NCBI GenBank assembly: GCA_029983685.1
Contig: JASBZA010000009.1
Span: 1 to 63,505 of the forward strand
From: Oscillospiraceae bacterium
GTDB lineage: Bacteria > Bacillota > Clostridia > Saccharofermentanales > Fastidiosipilaceae
DNA length: 63,505 nucleotides
Reading direction: 5' to 3'
Shown: positions 9,316-17,931 of the stretch, in pieces
Position numbering within the stretch: the stretch's first letter is position 1
Layout: every line of letters begins with the position of its first letter
Notes under the pieces: model-generated
The model's database searches: none
What the model saw: the letters and a program-made list of their open reading frames with translations, nothing else
What the model was told of the DNA's origin: nothing
Position numbers and translations under genes: made by a program

Positions 9316-10884
9316 ATGAGCAGACAGATAGACTATGCAGATATCCAAAGTATACCGGATGAGAAGTTTAAGCTGGTCCAAACCGACGTCAAGATTTTTG
9401 ATGCCGCTCCCAAGACTAGGCCGGTAGGTTATTTTGAAGATGCCTTGCGACGCTTTGTGAAGAACAAAGCATCGGTAGCCGGCGCCATCGTTATACTTAT
9501 CATCTTACTTTTTGTTATTCTTGCTCCTTTTATTACACCTTATAAGGTGTCCGATTTTGACCAGGTTTATGCCAAGTCCAGACCGAAAATCAAAGCTTTG
9601 GAGAGAAGCGGTTTTTGGGATGGTAGTAAGAAGATGCACTATAACGAGCGCTACCTGATGTATATGTATGCTATCGGTATGGGCGCCAGTGATACGACTG
9701 GTGATAGCAAAGTCATAAGCTTTGAAGCCGGGCAAGATAATCCTTATAGGGCTATTAATAAGATAAATGGTGAGACGATGTCGGGTGGCCAGAACTACTG
9801 GAATGTGACCGTTGATTCTTACTATGCCTTGGGTTTTCGCTACCTGACCATTACCGAGGCACGCTTCAATGCAATTCGTGAATTTGAAGAACAATCAGGT
9901 CTTCAAGTCCTCTATCCAATGGTCGACAGGGAAGGTAAATTCGGATCTGAAGCAGGTATGAAAGATGCCAACTACTGGTATCGTCAGGCGCCCAATGGTG
10001 CTCCTTTAAGTAAGAAGGGGAAGCCCATGGGTTTGGAAGAAATGCAAAAAGAAGGTCTTGTTCCCAATTATCTCCATGACGACAAGGGGGAGCTACAATA
10101 TTTTGTGCCCAGGGATAAAACCATGCGAGATGTCCGTGTCCTCTACTATAACTACTATCAATTTATGAACGGCAAAGAACCTGTCTTTTATTTCGGTTCG
10201 GATTCTCAGGGTTTTGATATTATGGCCCGTATGGCTCAAGGTACCAGACTGTCTTTACTTCTGGCTGTTGCAGTTTCTATTATTAACTTAACCTTAGGTG
10301 CTATCATTGGTGCGGTCGAAGGTTATTACGGCGGTGCCATTGACTTGATTATAGAGCGTATTATCGATATTTTAAGCGGCATGCCTTTCTATGTTGTGGC
10401 GACCTTGTTCCAGCTCCATTTGGTTCAAACAGGCAAAGTATCAACCTTTGTCGGTTTGCTCTTTGCTTTTATTCTAACCGGATGGATTGGAACGGCTTAT
10501 AGGGTCAGAACCCAGTTCTACCGCTTTAAGAAAGAAGAATATATCCTATCAGCCCGAACGCTGGGAGCTAGTGATGCCAGATTGATGTTCAAGCACATTT
10601 TCCCCAATGCCATTGGGACCATCATTACCTCCTCTGTATTGGTTATTCCCGCAACAATCTTGTCAGAATCAACTTTGTCTTATTTAGGTATCGTCAATTT
10701 CCAAGGTCAGGCCATGACTTCACTTGGGACTATGATGCAGTTAGGTCAGGCCTATCTGTCAACCGACCCACATATCTTGTTCTTCCCGGCAATTATTATT
10801 TCACTTTTGATGATTAGCTTTAACCTATTTGGAAACGGACTAAGAGACGCCTTCAATCCTTCTTTGAGAGGAGCAGATGAATAA
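9316..10884 (+). CDS. oppC: Oligopeptide ABC transporter permease OppC with large extracytoplasmic insertion
   Basis: The product has 522 residues, against about 300 for usual OppC. An N-terminal helix (about 50-75) is followed by roughly 220 residues rich in aromatic and charged amino acids, with no membrane segment. The normal five-helix core begins at about residue 310 (YFGSDSQGFDIMARMAQGTR). The EAA loop is EEYILSARTLGASDARLMFK. By topology the insertion should face outside, where it could contact the oversized OppA. The N-terminal OppC segment (VGYFEDALRRFVKNKASVAG) is intact. The stop overlaps the oppD ATG by one base (TAATG). Confidence 0.92.
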   Translation: MSRQIDYADIQSIPDEKFKLVQTDVKIFDAAPKTRPVGYFEDALRRFVKNKASVAGAIVILIILLFVILAPFITPYKVSDFDQVYAKSRPKIKALERSGFWDGSKKMHYNERYLMYMYAIGMGASDTTGDSKVISFEAGQDNPYRAINKINGETMSGGQNYWNVTVDSYYALGFRYLTITEARFNAIREFEEQSGLQVLYPMVDREGKFGSEAGMKDANYWYRQAPNGAPLSKKGKPMGLEEMQKEGLVPNYLHDDKGELQYFVPRDKTMRDVRVLYYNYYQFMNGKEPVFYFGSDSQGFDIMARMAQGTRLSLLLAVAVSIINLTLGAIIGAVEGYYGGAIDLIIERIIDILSGMPFYVVATLFQLHLVQTGKVSTFVGLLFAFILTGWIGTAYRVRTQFYRFKKEEYILSARTLGASDARLMFKHIFPNAIGTIITSSVLVIPATILSESTLSYLGIVNFQGQAMTSLGTMMQLGQAYLSTDPHILFFPAIIISLLMISFNLFGNGLRDAFNPSLRGADE

Positions 10885-12989
10885 TGGTTAAGAAATTAGA
10901 AGTTAATGATTTAAGAATATCTTTCCGGACTACTTCCGGTATTTTGGAAGCTGTTCGGGGAATTTCCTTCGACTTGGAAGAAGGCGAGACCTTAGCTATT
11001 GTAGGTGAGTCCGGTTCCGGAAAATCCGTGACGTCTAGAGCTATTATGGGCATTTTGGCCCAAAACGCCATTGTTGAGGGTGGCGAAATCTTCTACGATG
11101 GTTTGGATCTTCTGCAGATTCCTGAAGATGTCTTTCACCAGTTAAGAGGTAATAATATCTCCATGATTTTCCAAGATCCTCTTAGTTCTTTGAATCCTAT
11201 TATGCGTATAGGTAAACAGATTACCGAGGCTATGATGGCTAATAACAAGGCGCGGCGTAAGGAGGCCAAGAAGAATGTAAATCGCATTCAGAAGGCCATT
11301 ATCGATTCGTGTCTTAAAGCGGATTCGAATTCTAAAATCAAGGAGCAGATGCAAACTTATAACGACTACCTGAAGGTCGGTAACCGTATGGCATCCAAGT
11401 ATTATGATGCCATAAGCGCTGTCGAGACTATTAAGCGTAGAGGTGATGATGCCTTAATTGAAGCACAGGGGACTTCTATGGATCGGGTACAAGAAGAAAT
11501 CCGAGAAACCCTGGGTGATTTTACTCGCATTTATAACCCCTTGACTATCCCTGAAAAGGACACAGAAATTCGTGAGATTGAAGAAGTTCTTAAGGCTAAT
11601 ACTAACGAAAAGGACTTAAATAAAATAAAAGTCAACAAGGGCCGGCTTGTGGATGCTTTAACTAGACTTTCTGCTCGACTGGACCAGGTCCTGAACCAAA
11701 AAGAAGTTGACTTTATAGCTATGGCTTACAAGATTTCTTCAAGTTCGGAGGAAGCTGTCCTGCAGGATTTTAATGAGACAAAAAACCAACAATATATTGC
11801 TGACTTTGAGGCCGGCTTCCTCAGTGATTTCAAGCAGACCATTCGTGCCGGTGTGGAATATGAGGATCAAAGAGCCCGTAATGCGGTCAAAGAAGCAGAT
11901 AAAGCCTTAGGAGAGGTTCTTACTGTTTTAGAAGATGATTTTTCTATCGAATATCTAAAAAATCAAGTTGAAGACTTATCTAAGAAGATTGAAGCCACTA
12001 TTAACAGCCTCAGTCTTCATCGGGACTCTTTAGCGACTACCTTTAGCGCTTCTTTAAAAAGACAGATTAAGAACTATGAAATCGAGTCCAAAGAGCTTCG
12101 TAATGAGGAGAATAAGCAAGAAGAGCGAGCTGAGACTAAAGGCTCACAGACGACTCAAGAGAAGTTAGAAGTTATTAGGAAGAACATCTTCCGCCTCTTC
12201 TACCGTTTGGAAAAGGATTATGAATCCAGGATGGCTAATCGAAGAGATGCCGATTGGCATGCCAACCAGTTGGTCTTATATTTAGAAGACCAGACCAGGA
12301 CTCATGCATATAAGGTGGATAAAGCTCTGGCTAAGTCCAGAGCCATCGCTATCATGCAAGAAGTCGGTATCGACGACGCCAGAAGACGCTTTACCCAGTA
12401 TCCCTTCGAATTCTCCGGAGGCATGCGGCAGAGAATTGTTATTGCTATTGCTTTGTCCTCGAATCCGGATATTTTAATTTGTGATGAGCCGACCACAGCT
12501 TTAGACGTGACCATTCAGGCGCAGATTTTGGACTTGATTAATAACCTTAAGGCCAGGCGTAACCTGTCGGTTATCTTCATTACTCACGACCTAGGTGTCG
12601 TGGCCAATATTGCCGATAAGATTGCCGTTATGTATGCCGGTAAGATTGTTGAAATCGGTTCGGTCAATGAAGTCTTCTATGAACCTGCCCATCCTTATAC
12701 TTGGGCACTTTTATCATCTATGCCCGACTTGGAGACCAAGGAAAAACTGGAGTCCATTCCGGGGGTACCGCCCAATATGGTCAGAGCGCCTAAGGGTGAC
12801 GCCTTTGCCGAAAGAAACCGTTACGCTTTGGCTATCGACTATGAACAGCATCCGCCCTTCTTCGATATCACCGAGACTCATAAGGCGGCCACTTGGCTCT
12901 TGCATCCCAAGGCCGAAAAAGTCGAACCTCCCAAGATTGTCACGGAGCGTATCAAGAGAAGTTTGAACAGAGGAGGGGAAAATGCCTAG
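10884..12989 (+). CDS. oppD: Oligopeptide ABC transporter ATPase OppD with about 350-residue helical insertion
   Basis: The product has 701 residues; normal OppD is about 330-360. Walker A is GESGSGKS (about 42-49) and the Q-loop is MIFQDPLSSLNP (about 95). The signature FSGGMRQR appears only at about 510, followed by ILICDEPTTALDV (Walker B) and the H-loop FITHDLG. Q-loop and signature are normally about 60 residues apart, so about 350 residues are inserted in the helical subdomain. The insertion is Lys/Glu/Gln-rich, almost free of Pro and Gly, and should be largely coiled coil. The C-terminal GVPPNMVRAPKGDAFAERN replaces the Cys cluster seen in the second OppD of this window. The last bases overlap oppF by 8 bp. 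Confidence 0.93.
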   Translation: MVKKLEVNDLRISFRTTSGILEAVRGISFDLEEGETLAIVGESGSGKSVTSRAIMGILAQNAIVEGGEIFYDGLDLLQIPEDVFHQLRGNNISMIFQDPLSSLNPIMRIGKQITEAMMANNKARRKEAKKNVNRIQKAIIDSCLKADSNSKIKEQMQTYNDYLKVGNRMASKYYDAISAVETIKRRGDDALIEAQGTSMDRVQEEIRETLGDFTRIYNPLTIPEKDTEIREIEEVLKANTNEKDLNKIKVNKGRLVDALTRLSARLDQVLNQKEVDFIAMAYKISSSSEEAVLQDFNETKNQQYIADFEAGFLSDFKQTIRAGVEYEDQRARNAVKEADKALGEVLTVLEDDFSIEYLKNQVEDLSKKIEATINSLSLHRDSLATTFSASLKRQIKNYEIESKELRNEENKQEERAETKGSQTTQEKLEVIRKNIFRLFYRLEKDYESRMANRRDADWHANQLVLYLEDQTRTHAYKVDKALAKSRAIAIMQEVGIDDARRRFTQYPFEFSGGMRQRIVIAIALSSNPDILICDEPTTALDVTIQAQILDLINNLKARRNLSVIFITHDLGVVANIADKIAVMYAGKIVEIGSVNEVFYEPAHPYTWALLSSMPDLETKEKLESIPGVPPNMVRAPKGDAFAERNRYALAIDYEQHPPFFDITETHKAATWLLHPKAEKVEPPKIVTERIKRSLNRGGENA

Positions 12990-14046
12990 TTTAGAAGATA
13001 AGAGGAAAGCCATCCCCGATGATGTGCTTTTATCGGTAGATAATTTAAAGCAGTATTTTAAGATTAAGCGTAATGCTTTGAAGGCCGTTGACGGAGTCAG
13101 CTTCGATGTTAAGAAGGGCGAAGTCTTCGGTATCGTCGGTGAGTCCGGCTGCGGTAAGACCACGACCGGCCGGTCCATCATCGGACTTTATGATATTACC
13201 GGCGGTGATGTTTTCTTCGAGGACAAGCTGATCAATACCGGTTTGCCGGAGCGTCAGAGAGAAATCAAGGAAGCTTCCCGATCCGGTGACCATAAGAAGG
13301 CATCCGAGCTTAAGGATGAATATAAGAAGGCTGTCCATGAGGTAAACAAGAACCGCAAGGCCATTGTCCATCAGAATATTCAGATGATTTTTCAAGATCC
13401 GGTTTCTTCCTTGGACCCCCGTATGACCATTCGCGAAATTGTTTCCGAAGGTCTGATTATCCAGGGCGAAAAGAATAAGAAAGTCATCCACGATAAGGTC
13501 AACAAGGTTTTGAATCAGGTAGGCCTTTTGGAAGAGCATGCCGATCGTTATCCGCATGAGTTTTCCGGCGGCCAAAGACAGAGAATCGGTATAGCCAGGG
13601 CCATTATTATGGAACCCAAGCTTATCATCGCAGACGAGCCGGTTTCGGCTTTGGACGTTTCCATTCAGGCCCAGGTTATTAACCTCTTAAATGAATTAAG
13701 AGAGTCCATGGACCTAACCTTGATTTTCATCGCCCATGACCTTTCTGTCGTTAAGTATTTCTCGGACCGGATTGCGGTTATGTATTACGGCAAGATTGTG
13801 GAATTAACTACTTCGGATGAACTCTTCAGCCATCCCTGCCATCCCTATACCAGGGCTTTGCTGTCCGCTATCCCTAGTCCCGACCCCTTGTCGGAAAAGA
13901 CTAGAGAGCGTTTCCACTACATTCCTGCGGCCGCGCATGACTATTCCGTGGAAGGTCCGACCCTTAGAGAAGTCAGCCCGGGTCACTACGTATCCTGTAA
14001 CTCGGCGGAAGAAGAGCGTTACAAAAGGGACGTCTTCGGTCTCTAA
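12982..14046 (+). CDS. oppF: Oligopeptide ABC transporter ATPase OppF
   Basis: The product has 354 residues and is the second nucleotide-binding subunit. It shows Walker A GESGCGKT (about 55), Q-loop MIFQDPVSSLDPR (about 134), signature FSGGQRQR (about 194), Walker B LIIADEPVSALDV and H-loop IFIAHDLS. A charged stretch of about 45 residues (REIKEASRSGDHKKASELKD and beyond) is inserted between Walker A and the Q-loop. This is common in Firmicute OppF and is far smaller than the OppD insertion. The C-terminus ends in the usual CNSAEEERYKRDVFGL-like tail. GAGGAGGGG upstream supports the start. Confidence 0.94.
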   Translation: MPSLEDKRKAIPDDVLLSVDNLKQYFKIKRNALKAVDGVSFDVKKGEVFGIVGESGCGKTTTGRSIIGLYDITGGDVFFEDKLINTGLPERQREIKEASRSGDHKKASELKDEYKKAVHEVNKNRKAIVHQNIQMIFQDPVSSLDPRMTIREIVSEGLIIQGEKNKKVIHDKVNKVLNQVGLLEEHADRYPHEFSGGQRQRIGIARAIIMEPKLIIADEPVSALDVSIQAQVINLLNELRESMDLTLIFIAHDLSVVKYFSDRIAVMYYGKIVELTTSDELFSHPCHPYTRALLSAIPSPDPLSEKTRERFHYIPAAAHDYSVEGPTLREVSPGHYVSCNSAEEERYKRDVFGL

Positions 14047-14061
14047 GAATCAGAGGACCTA

Positions 14062-14499
14062 ATGGCGACACCTTATCATCGGGACCCCTTTACCTTTAAG
14101 GATTATCTCAAGGCTATATTATTGGGCTTGGGACTTTTCCTTCTGACCTTTTATATACAGAAGTATGTGAATAGGAACGGTCCCGAACGTAATGTCTTTT
14201 CCTTGCTGAGTAATTCCTGCCTGGCTCCTACCGCTGTTTTGTTGGGTGGCGGAGTCTTGTCCTGGATCAAAAAAGACGGTCAGTTTGACGTTATCTTTCT
14301 GGGTTTTCGAAATATGAGAAATACCTACCGGGGCGGTTATTCACAGACTCTCTATGAAGACAGGCCACAAAACCTCTATGACTATCGTCAGGAAAAAGAA
14401 GTGGAAAGAAGAGTCAATATTCCCTGGCTCCTAACCGGAGCGGGATTTTTACTGCTATGTGTAGTATTTGTAATTTTGTTTTATAAGGTGCCCCTGTAA
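14062..14499 (+). CDS. Small membrane protein, possibly DUF3899-like
   Basis: The product has 145 residues and two to three membrane helices: ILLGLGLFLLTFYI near residues 20-33, a weaker one near 50-70, and a strong C-terminal one (LLTGAGFLLLCVVFVILFYK). The loop between is Arg/Tyr-rich (FRNMRNTYRGGYSQTLYED). It follows oppF by 15 bp on the same strand and precedes pepF, so it belongs to the peptide-uptake cluster. The layout resembles small DUF3899 proteins of Firmicutes, but I name that family only tentatively. Function unknown. Confidence 0.6.
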   Translation: MATPYHRDPFTFKDYLKAILLGLGLFLLTFYIQKYVNRNGPERNVFSLLSNSCLAPTAVLLGGGVLSWIKKDGQFDVIFLGFRNMRNTYRGGYSQTLYEDRPQNLYDYRQEKEVERRVNIPWLLTGAGFLLLCVVFVILFYKVPL

Positions 14500-14510
14500 A
14501 TCAGCTGGCA

Positions 14511-14528
14511 CCTTTCTTTAAAGAAAGG
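14511..14528 (+). promoter_or_regulatory. 18-bp perfect palindrome covering the pepF ribosome site
   Basis: CCTTTCTTTAAAGAAAGG is self-complementary, and its right arm contains the AAAGGA ribosome site 8 bp before the pepF ATG at 14537. In RNA it could hide the site; as DNA it could be an operator. It lacks a U-tract, so it is not a standard terminator. Confidence 0.4.
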
Positions 14529-14536
14529 ATAAGAAT

Positions 14537-16342
14537 ATGGCAAGACAAAAATTGATAAAAAGAGAAGAACAGGTCAAGGCCCACACCTGGGCAGTCGAAA
14601 AGATGTTCGCTAATGAGGAAGCCTGGGAAGATGCTTATCAGAGTCTGGAAGAAGACTTAGACAAGCTGAGTCCTTTCGAGGGTCGTTTGGGTGAATCGGG
14701 TGAGGTTCTTTTGGAAGCCTTAGACTTGATCTATGACCTAAACAGAAGAGTAGAACACATCTATGTTTATAGTTCTATGAGGTCTGATGAAGATACGACC
14801 AATTCACACTTCCAAGATTTAGATTCCAGGGCCTTTAACCTATATCAAAAACTTGATGCCAAGACCGCTTTCTACGAGCCGGAAATCTTGGCTTTAGGTG
14901 AGGAAAGCTTGCGCCGCTTCCTGGAGGAAGCACCGGGCCTTAAAGCTTATGAGAGAGGCTTGGAGCTCCTTTTAAGACAAAAAGACCACACCTTGGATCG
15001 GGCTGGCGAAGAGCTTTTGGCCAAAAGCGGTTCTGTCTTAAGCGGCCCTGCTCAGACCTATAACCTTCTGGAAAATGCCGACCTGAAATTCCAGCCGGTG
15101 GACCACAAGGGTGAGACCATAGAGATTACAAACTCTAACTTCGTTTCTTTGCAGATGGAAAATGACCGCGTTCTGCGCGAGAATGTCTATAAGCATTACT
15201 ACCAAGCTTTTAAGAATCATGAGAACACCTTAGCGTCCTTGTTCCAGACCAATGTCAAGGCCGCCAGCTTCAGACGTGAGGCCAGGCATTATAAGTCAAA
15301 TCGGGAGATGTACCTTTCTAATAACCAGATTTCCGAAGAGATTTACGATAATCTCCTGGAGACCGTCCATGACCACATGTCTGTCATGCACGACTACGTT
15401 AAGCTCCGCAAGGAACAACTGGGTGTGGAAGATTTGCATTTCTATGATGTCTACACGTCTATCGTAGAAGATTTTGACAAGGAATACAGCTTTGATGAGG
15501 CCAAAGCCATGGTCCTGGAAGCACTGAAACCCATGGGCGAAGAGTATTTAGCCATAGTCGAAAAGGCCTTTGACGAACGCTGGATGGATATCTATCCTAA
15601 CCAGGGCAAGAGGTCCGGCGCCTATTCGAGCGGTAGCTACGATTCTTACCCCTATATGCTTCTGAACTTCAACGGATCTTTGGACTCGGTCTTTACCCTG
15701 GCACATGAAATGGGCCACTCGGTTCACTCCTATCTGACCAGGCAAAACCAGCCCTATCCTACGGGTAGCTACAAAATTTTCGTAGCCGAAGTCGCTTCTA
15801 CCTGTAATGAAGCGCTCTTGACCCACTACCTGCTGGAGACTACGACTGACAAGAAGGCCAGGATGTATGTCTTAAACCATGCCATGGAAGGTTTTAAATC
15901 GACGCTTTACAGGCAGACCATGTTCGCCGAATTCGAAAATATCGCACATCGGATGGACCAGGAAGGGAAGACCCTGACCGCACCTGTCTTGAACGAAATC
16001 TATAAGGACCTTAATAAGGCCTATTTCGGTTCCGAGATGGAAGTTGACGATTACATCGCTTTAGAGTGGTCTAGAATTCCCCACTTCTACACGCCTTTCT
16101 ACGTCTACCAATATGCGACGGGCTTTAGTGCAGCTCAGGCGCTGAGCCAAAAAATCCTCAATGAAGGTCCTAAGGCGGTCCAAAACTACCTGGCCTTCCT
16201 CAAGGCCGGCTCGTCTCAAGACCCCATCGATTTGCTTAAGCTGGCCGGGGTTGATATGAGCAGCAAAGAGCCCATTGCCCAAGCCTTGGAAGTTTTCAAG
16301 GAGACTATTCAGGCATTCAGAGATTTGGCCAAAGAAGACTAA
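14537..16342 (+). CDS. pepF: Oligoendopeptidase F (M3 family zinc metallopeptidase)
   Basis: The product has 601 residues, the normal PepF length. The zinc motif HEMGH lies in LAHEMGHSVHSY at about residue 390, with the third ligand Glu expected in AEVASTCNEALL. The N-terminal helical lobe includes LDLIYDLNRRVEHIYVYSS. The family cleaves short peptides of roughly 7-17 residues in the cytoplasm. Its place after oppABCDF suggests it digests the peptides those genes import. A palindrome overlaps its ribosome site (see 14511-14528). Confidence 0.95.
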   Translation: MARQKLIKREEQVKAHTWAVEKMFANEEAWEDAYQSLEEDLDKLSPFEGRLGESGEVLLEALDLIYDLNRRVEHIYVYSSMRSDEDTTNSHFQDLDSRAFNLYQKLDAKTAFYEPEILALGEESLRRFLEEAPGLKAYERGLELLLRQKDHTLDRAGEELLAKSGSVLSGPAQTYNLLENADLKFQPVDHKGETIEITNSNFVSLQMENDRVLRENVYKHYYQAFKNHENTLASLFQTNVKAASFRREARHYKSNREMYLSNNQISEEIYDNLLETVHDHMSVMHDYVKLRKEQLGVEDLHFYDVYTSIVEDFDKEYSFDEAKAMVLEALKPMGEEYLAIVEKAFDERWMDIYPNQGKRSGAYSSGSYDSYPYMLLNFNGSLDSVFTLAHEMGHSVHSYLTRQNQPYPTGSYKIFVAEVASTCNEALLTHYLLETTTDKKARMYVLNHAMEGFKSTLYRQTMFAEFENIAHRMDQEGKTLTAPVLNEIYKDLNKAYFGSEMEVDDYIALEWSRIPHFYTPFYVYQYATGFSAAQALSQKILNEGPKAVQNYLAFLKAGSSQDPIDLLKLAGVDMSSKEPIAQALEVFKETIQAFRDLAKED

Positions 16343-16365
16343 GGCCAAAGCAAGCTAAGCGTGTA

Positions 16366-17547
16366 TTAAGCCTTAGGCGGCTTATCCGGCTTATCAGAAG
16401 CAGACTCGGAACCTTGAGGGTTTGGGGTCTGCTTTTTTAATTCTGCCTTAAAAGCTTCTTTTAAAAGAGTCATGAATGTCTCTTTATCGAAATGGTCATG
16501 GCGGTAAATTTTATCCATATAGGTGTAAAGCACCTTGTTGTAAGCATAACCCAAGGCGCAGGTGATGGTGGCGGCTGTGGCACCGGTGATGGCCCCGCCC
16601 GCTGTAGAACCCAAGCCGGGAATTAGCTTTAAAAGTGATGAGCTGATGGTTCGGCCCAAGAAAGTGGCTCCGCCCGTTCCGATGACGGCACTGATGATGG
16701 AACTTAAGAGCGCCTTGTCCAAAGGAAGACCGAAAATGGAGGTAAGATGAGCAATCATGGCCACTTGCATGGGGACCAGGATGGCGGCATCGGCTACGGG
16801 TACCGGGGTGAAGCCGGCGGCAAAAGCAGACGAGGTATAGCCCAGAACGGCCTTGTTGGCACGGTGCAGTTTTCTCTTGTTATCGACCTTCTGGGCGTTG
16901 ATAAAAGAAGTCTGTAAGGCCTCCGGCACCAGTTCCAGGGTACGGTCGACCAGCTCCTGTAGGCCCCTTTGATCTAAGACCAGGTCTTGGGACAGCTTGT
17001 AGGGTTTGGCCAAAACCGGAACCAAGGCAGAAATCGGAAGGTTCAGGTCTTCTATGGCGTAAAAAAGCTCTCTATATTGGTCGCCCAGGCTCTGGGTTAA
17101 GACCAATACCAGGGGCATCTGGCCGGCCAAGTCGCGGATCCATTCTATTTCATAAGGTTCAATCCGATTAGACAAGGCATTAACGCAGTACCAGCAGATA
17201 TGCATGAGTTCATCGGGATTGTTCTTTCGCTCGGGTTTGCTGATTTCTTCCAGGATGGCCCGGCGGACCTCCTCCTGGCTTTCTTGCGAAAGCTCCAGGC
17301 CCTTGGTGTCGTAAATAACCAGAGGAATGCCTTCTTTACTGATTTTGTTTAAGTTTTGGGTTACCGGGACTCCGACTCCGGTTTGGGCCAGATTTTCCCG
17401 GAAGACGGCATTAATCAGGGTGGACTTGCCGACGCCTGTTTTGCCTGCTATGAGGATGTTAATCTTCTTTAATTCTTTGACTTCCTTTTGGTATTGGTCC
17501 AGGAAGTAACGGATGAGGTCGAAATTTGCATCAGGGCTATTTACCAT
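16366..17547 (-). CDS. Era-like GTPase with C-terminal DUF697-type membrane-associating region
   Basis: The product has 393 residues. The P-loop is GKTGVGKST (35-43), G2 Thr lies in GVGVPVTQN, and G3 is YDTKGLE. The G4 position has LTQS rather than NKxD, so base specificity may be relaxed. Residues about 235-345 are hydrophobic and Gly/Ala-rich (GFTPVPVADAAILVPMQVAM and IPGLGSTAGGAITGATAA), matching DUF697-type GTPases. The C-terminus is a charged tail. AGGAGG within the end of the HxlR gene serves as its ribosome site, with a 4-bp gap, so the two form an operon. Cellular role unknown. Confidence 0.78.
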   Translation of the reverse strand: MVNSPDANFDLIRYFLDQYQKEVKELKKINILIAGKTGVGKSTLINAVFRENLAQTGVGVPVTQNLNKISKEGIPLVIYDTKGLELSQESQEEVRRAILEEISKPERKNNPDELMHICWYCVNALSNRIEPYEIEWIRDLAGQMPLVLVLTQSLGDQYRELFYAIEDLNLPISALVPVLAKPYKLSQDLVLDQRGLQELVDRTLELVPEALQTSFINAQKVDNKRKLHRANKAVLGYTSSAFAAGFTPVPVADAAILVPMQVAMIAHLTSIFGLPLDKALLSSIISAVIGTGGATFLGRTISSSLLKLIPGLGSTAGGAITGATAATITCALGYAYNKVLYTYMDKIYRHDHFDKETFMTLLKEAFKAELKKQTPNPQGSESASDKPDKPPKA

Positions 17548-17551
17548 GGGA

Positions 17552-17866
17552 CTAGGCCTCCTTGTCTTTACAGCACCAGTTGTCGGCCCATTTCTGGATG
17601 GCCAAAATGCTGTCTGCCAGGTCGCGGCCTTTGGGCGTAAGAGAGTAGAGAATCTTGACCGGTGTTTCGGGATAAACAGTCCGGGTCAGCATATTTTCTT
17701 GTTCTAACTCTTTGAGACGCTGGGCCAGCATCCTCGATGAAATATCGGGAATTTCCCAGGCTATATCCGAAAAGCGCAGAGGACACTCCAGTAATGAGTG
17801 GATGATTAAACCGTTCCATCTCTTGCCTAAGATACCAAAAGCTTCGTTAAGACAAGCCTTCTCCAT
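17552..17866 (-). CDS. HxlR-family winged-helix transcriptional regulator
   Basis: The product has 104 residues. The family pattern is clear: ACLNEAFGILGKRWNGLIIHSLLE, slightly longer than quoted, with the key GKRW; then LRFSDIAWEIPDISSRML, LKELEQENMLTR, and the winged YSLTPKGRDL. A Cys pair sits near the C-terminus (NWCCKDKEA), possible sites for redox or electrophile sensing as in some HxlR proteins; that is inference. It is first in a two-gene operon with the GTPase, so it probably controls that gene or itself. AGGAGGTAAGAGCT precedes the ATG. Confidence 0.85.
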   Translation of the reverse strand: MEKACLNEAFGILGKRWNGLIIHSLLECPLRFSDIAWEIPDISSRMLAQRLKELEQENMLTRTVYPETPVKILYSLTPKGRDLADSILAIQKWADNWCCKDKEA

Positions 17867-17931
17867 AGCTCTTACCTCCTATCAAAGCCTATTGTAAGCT
17901 ATCGATTCTGAAGAAGAAGTAAAGTTAGTTA

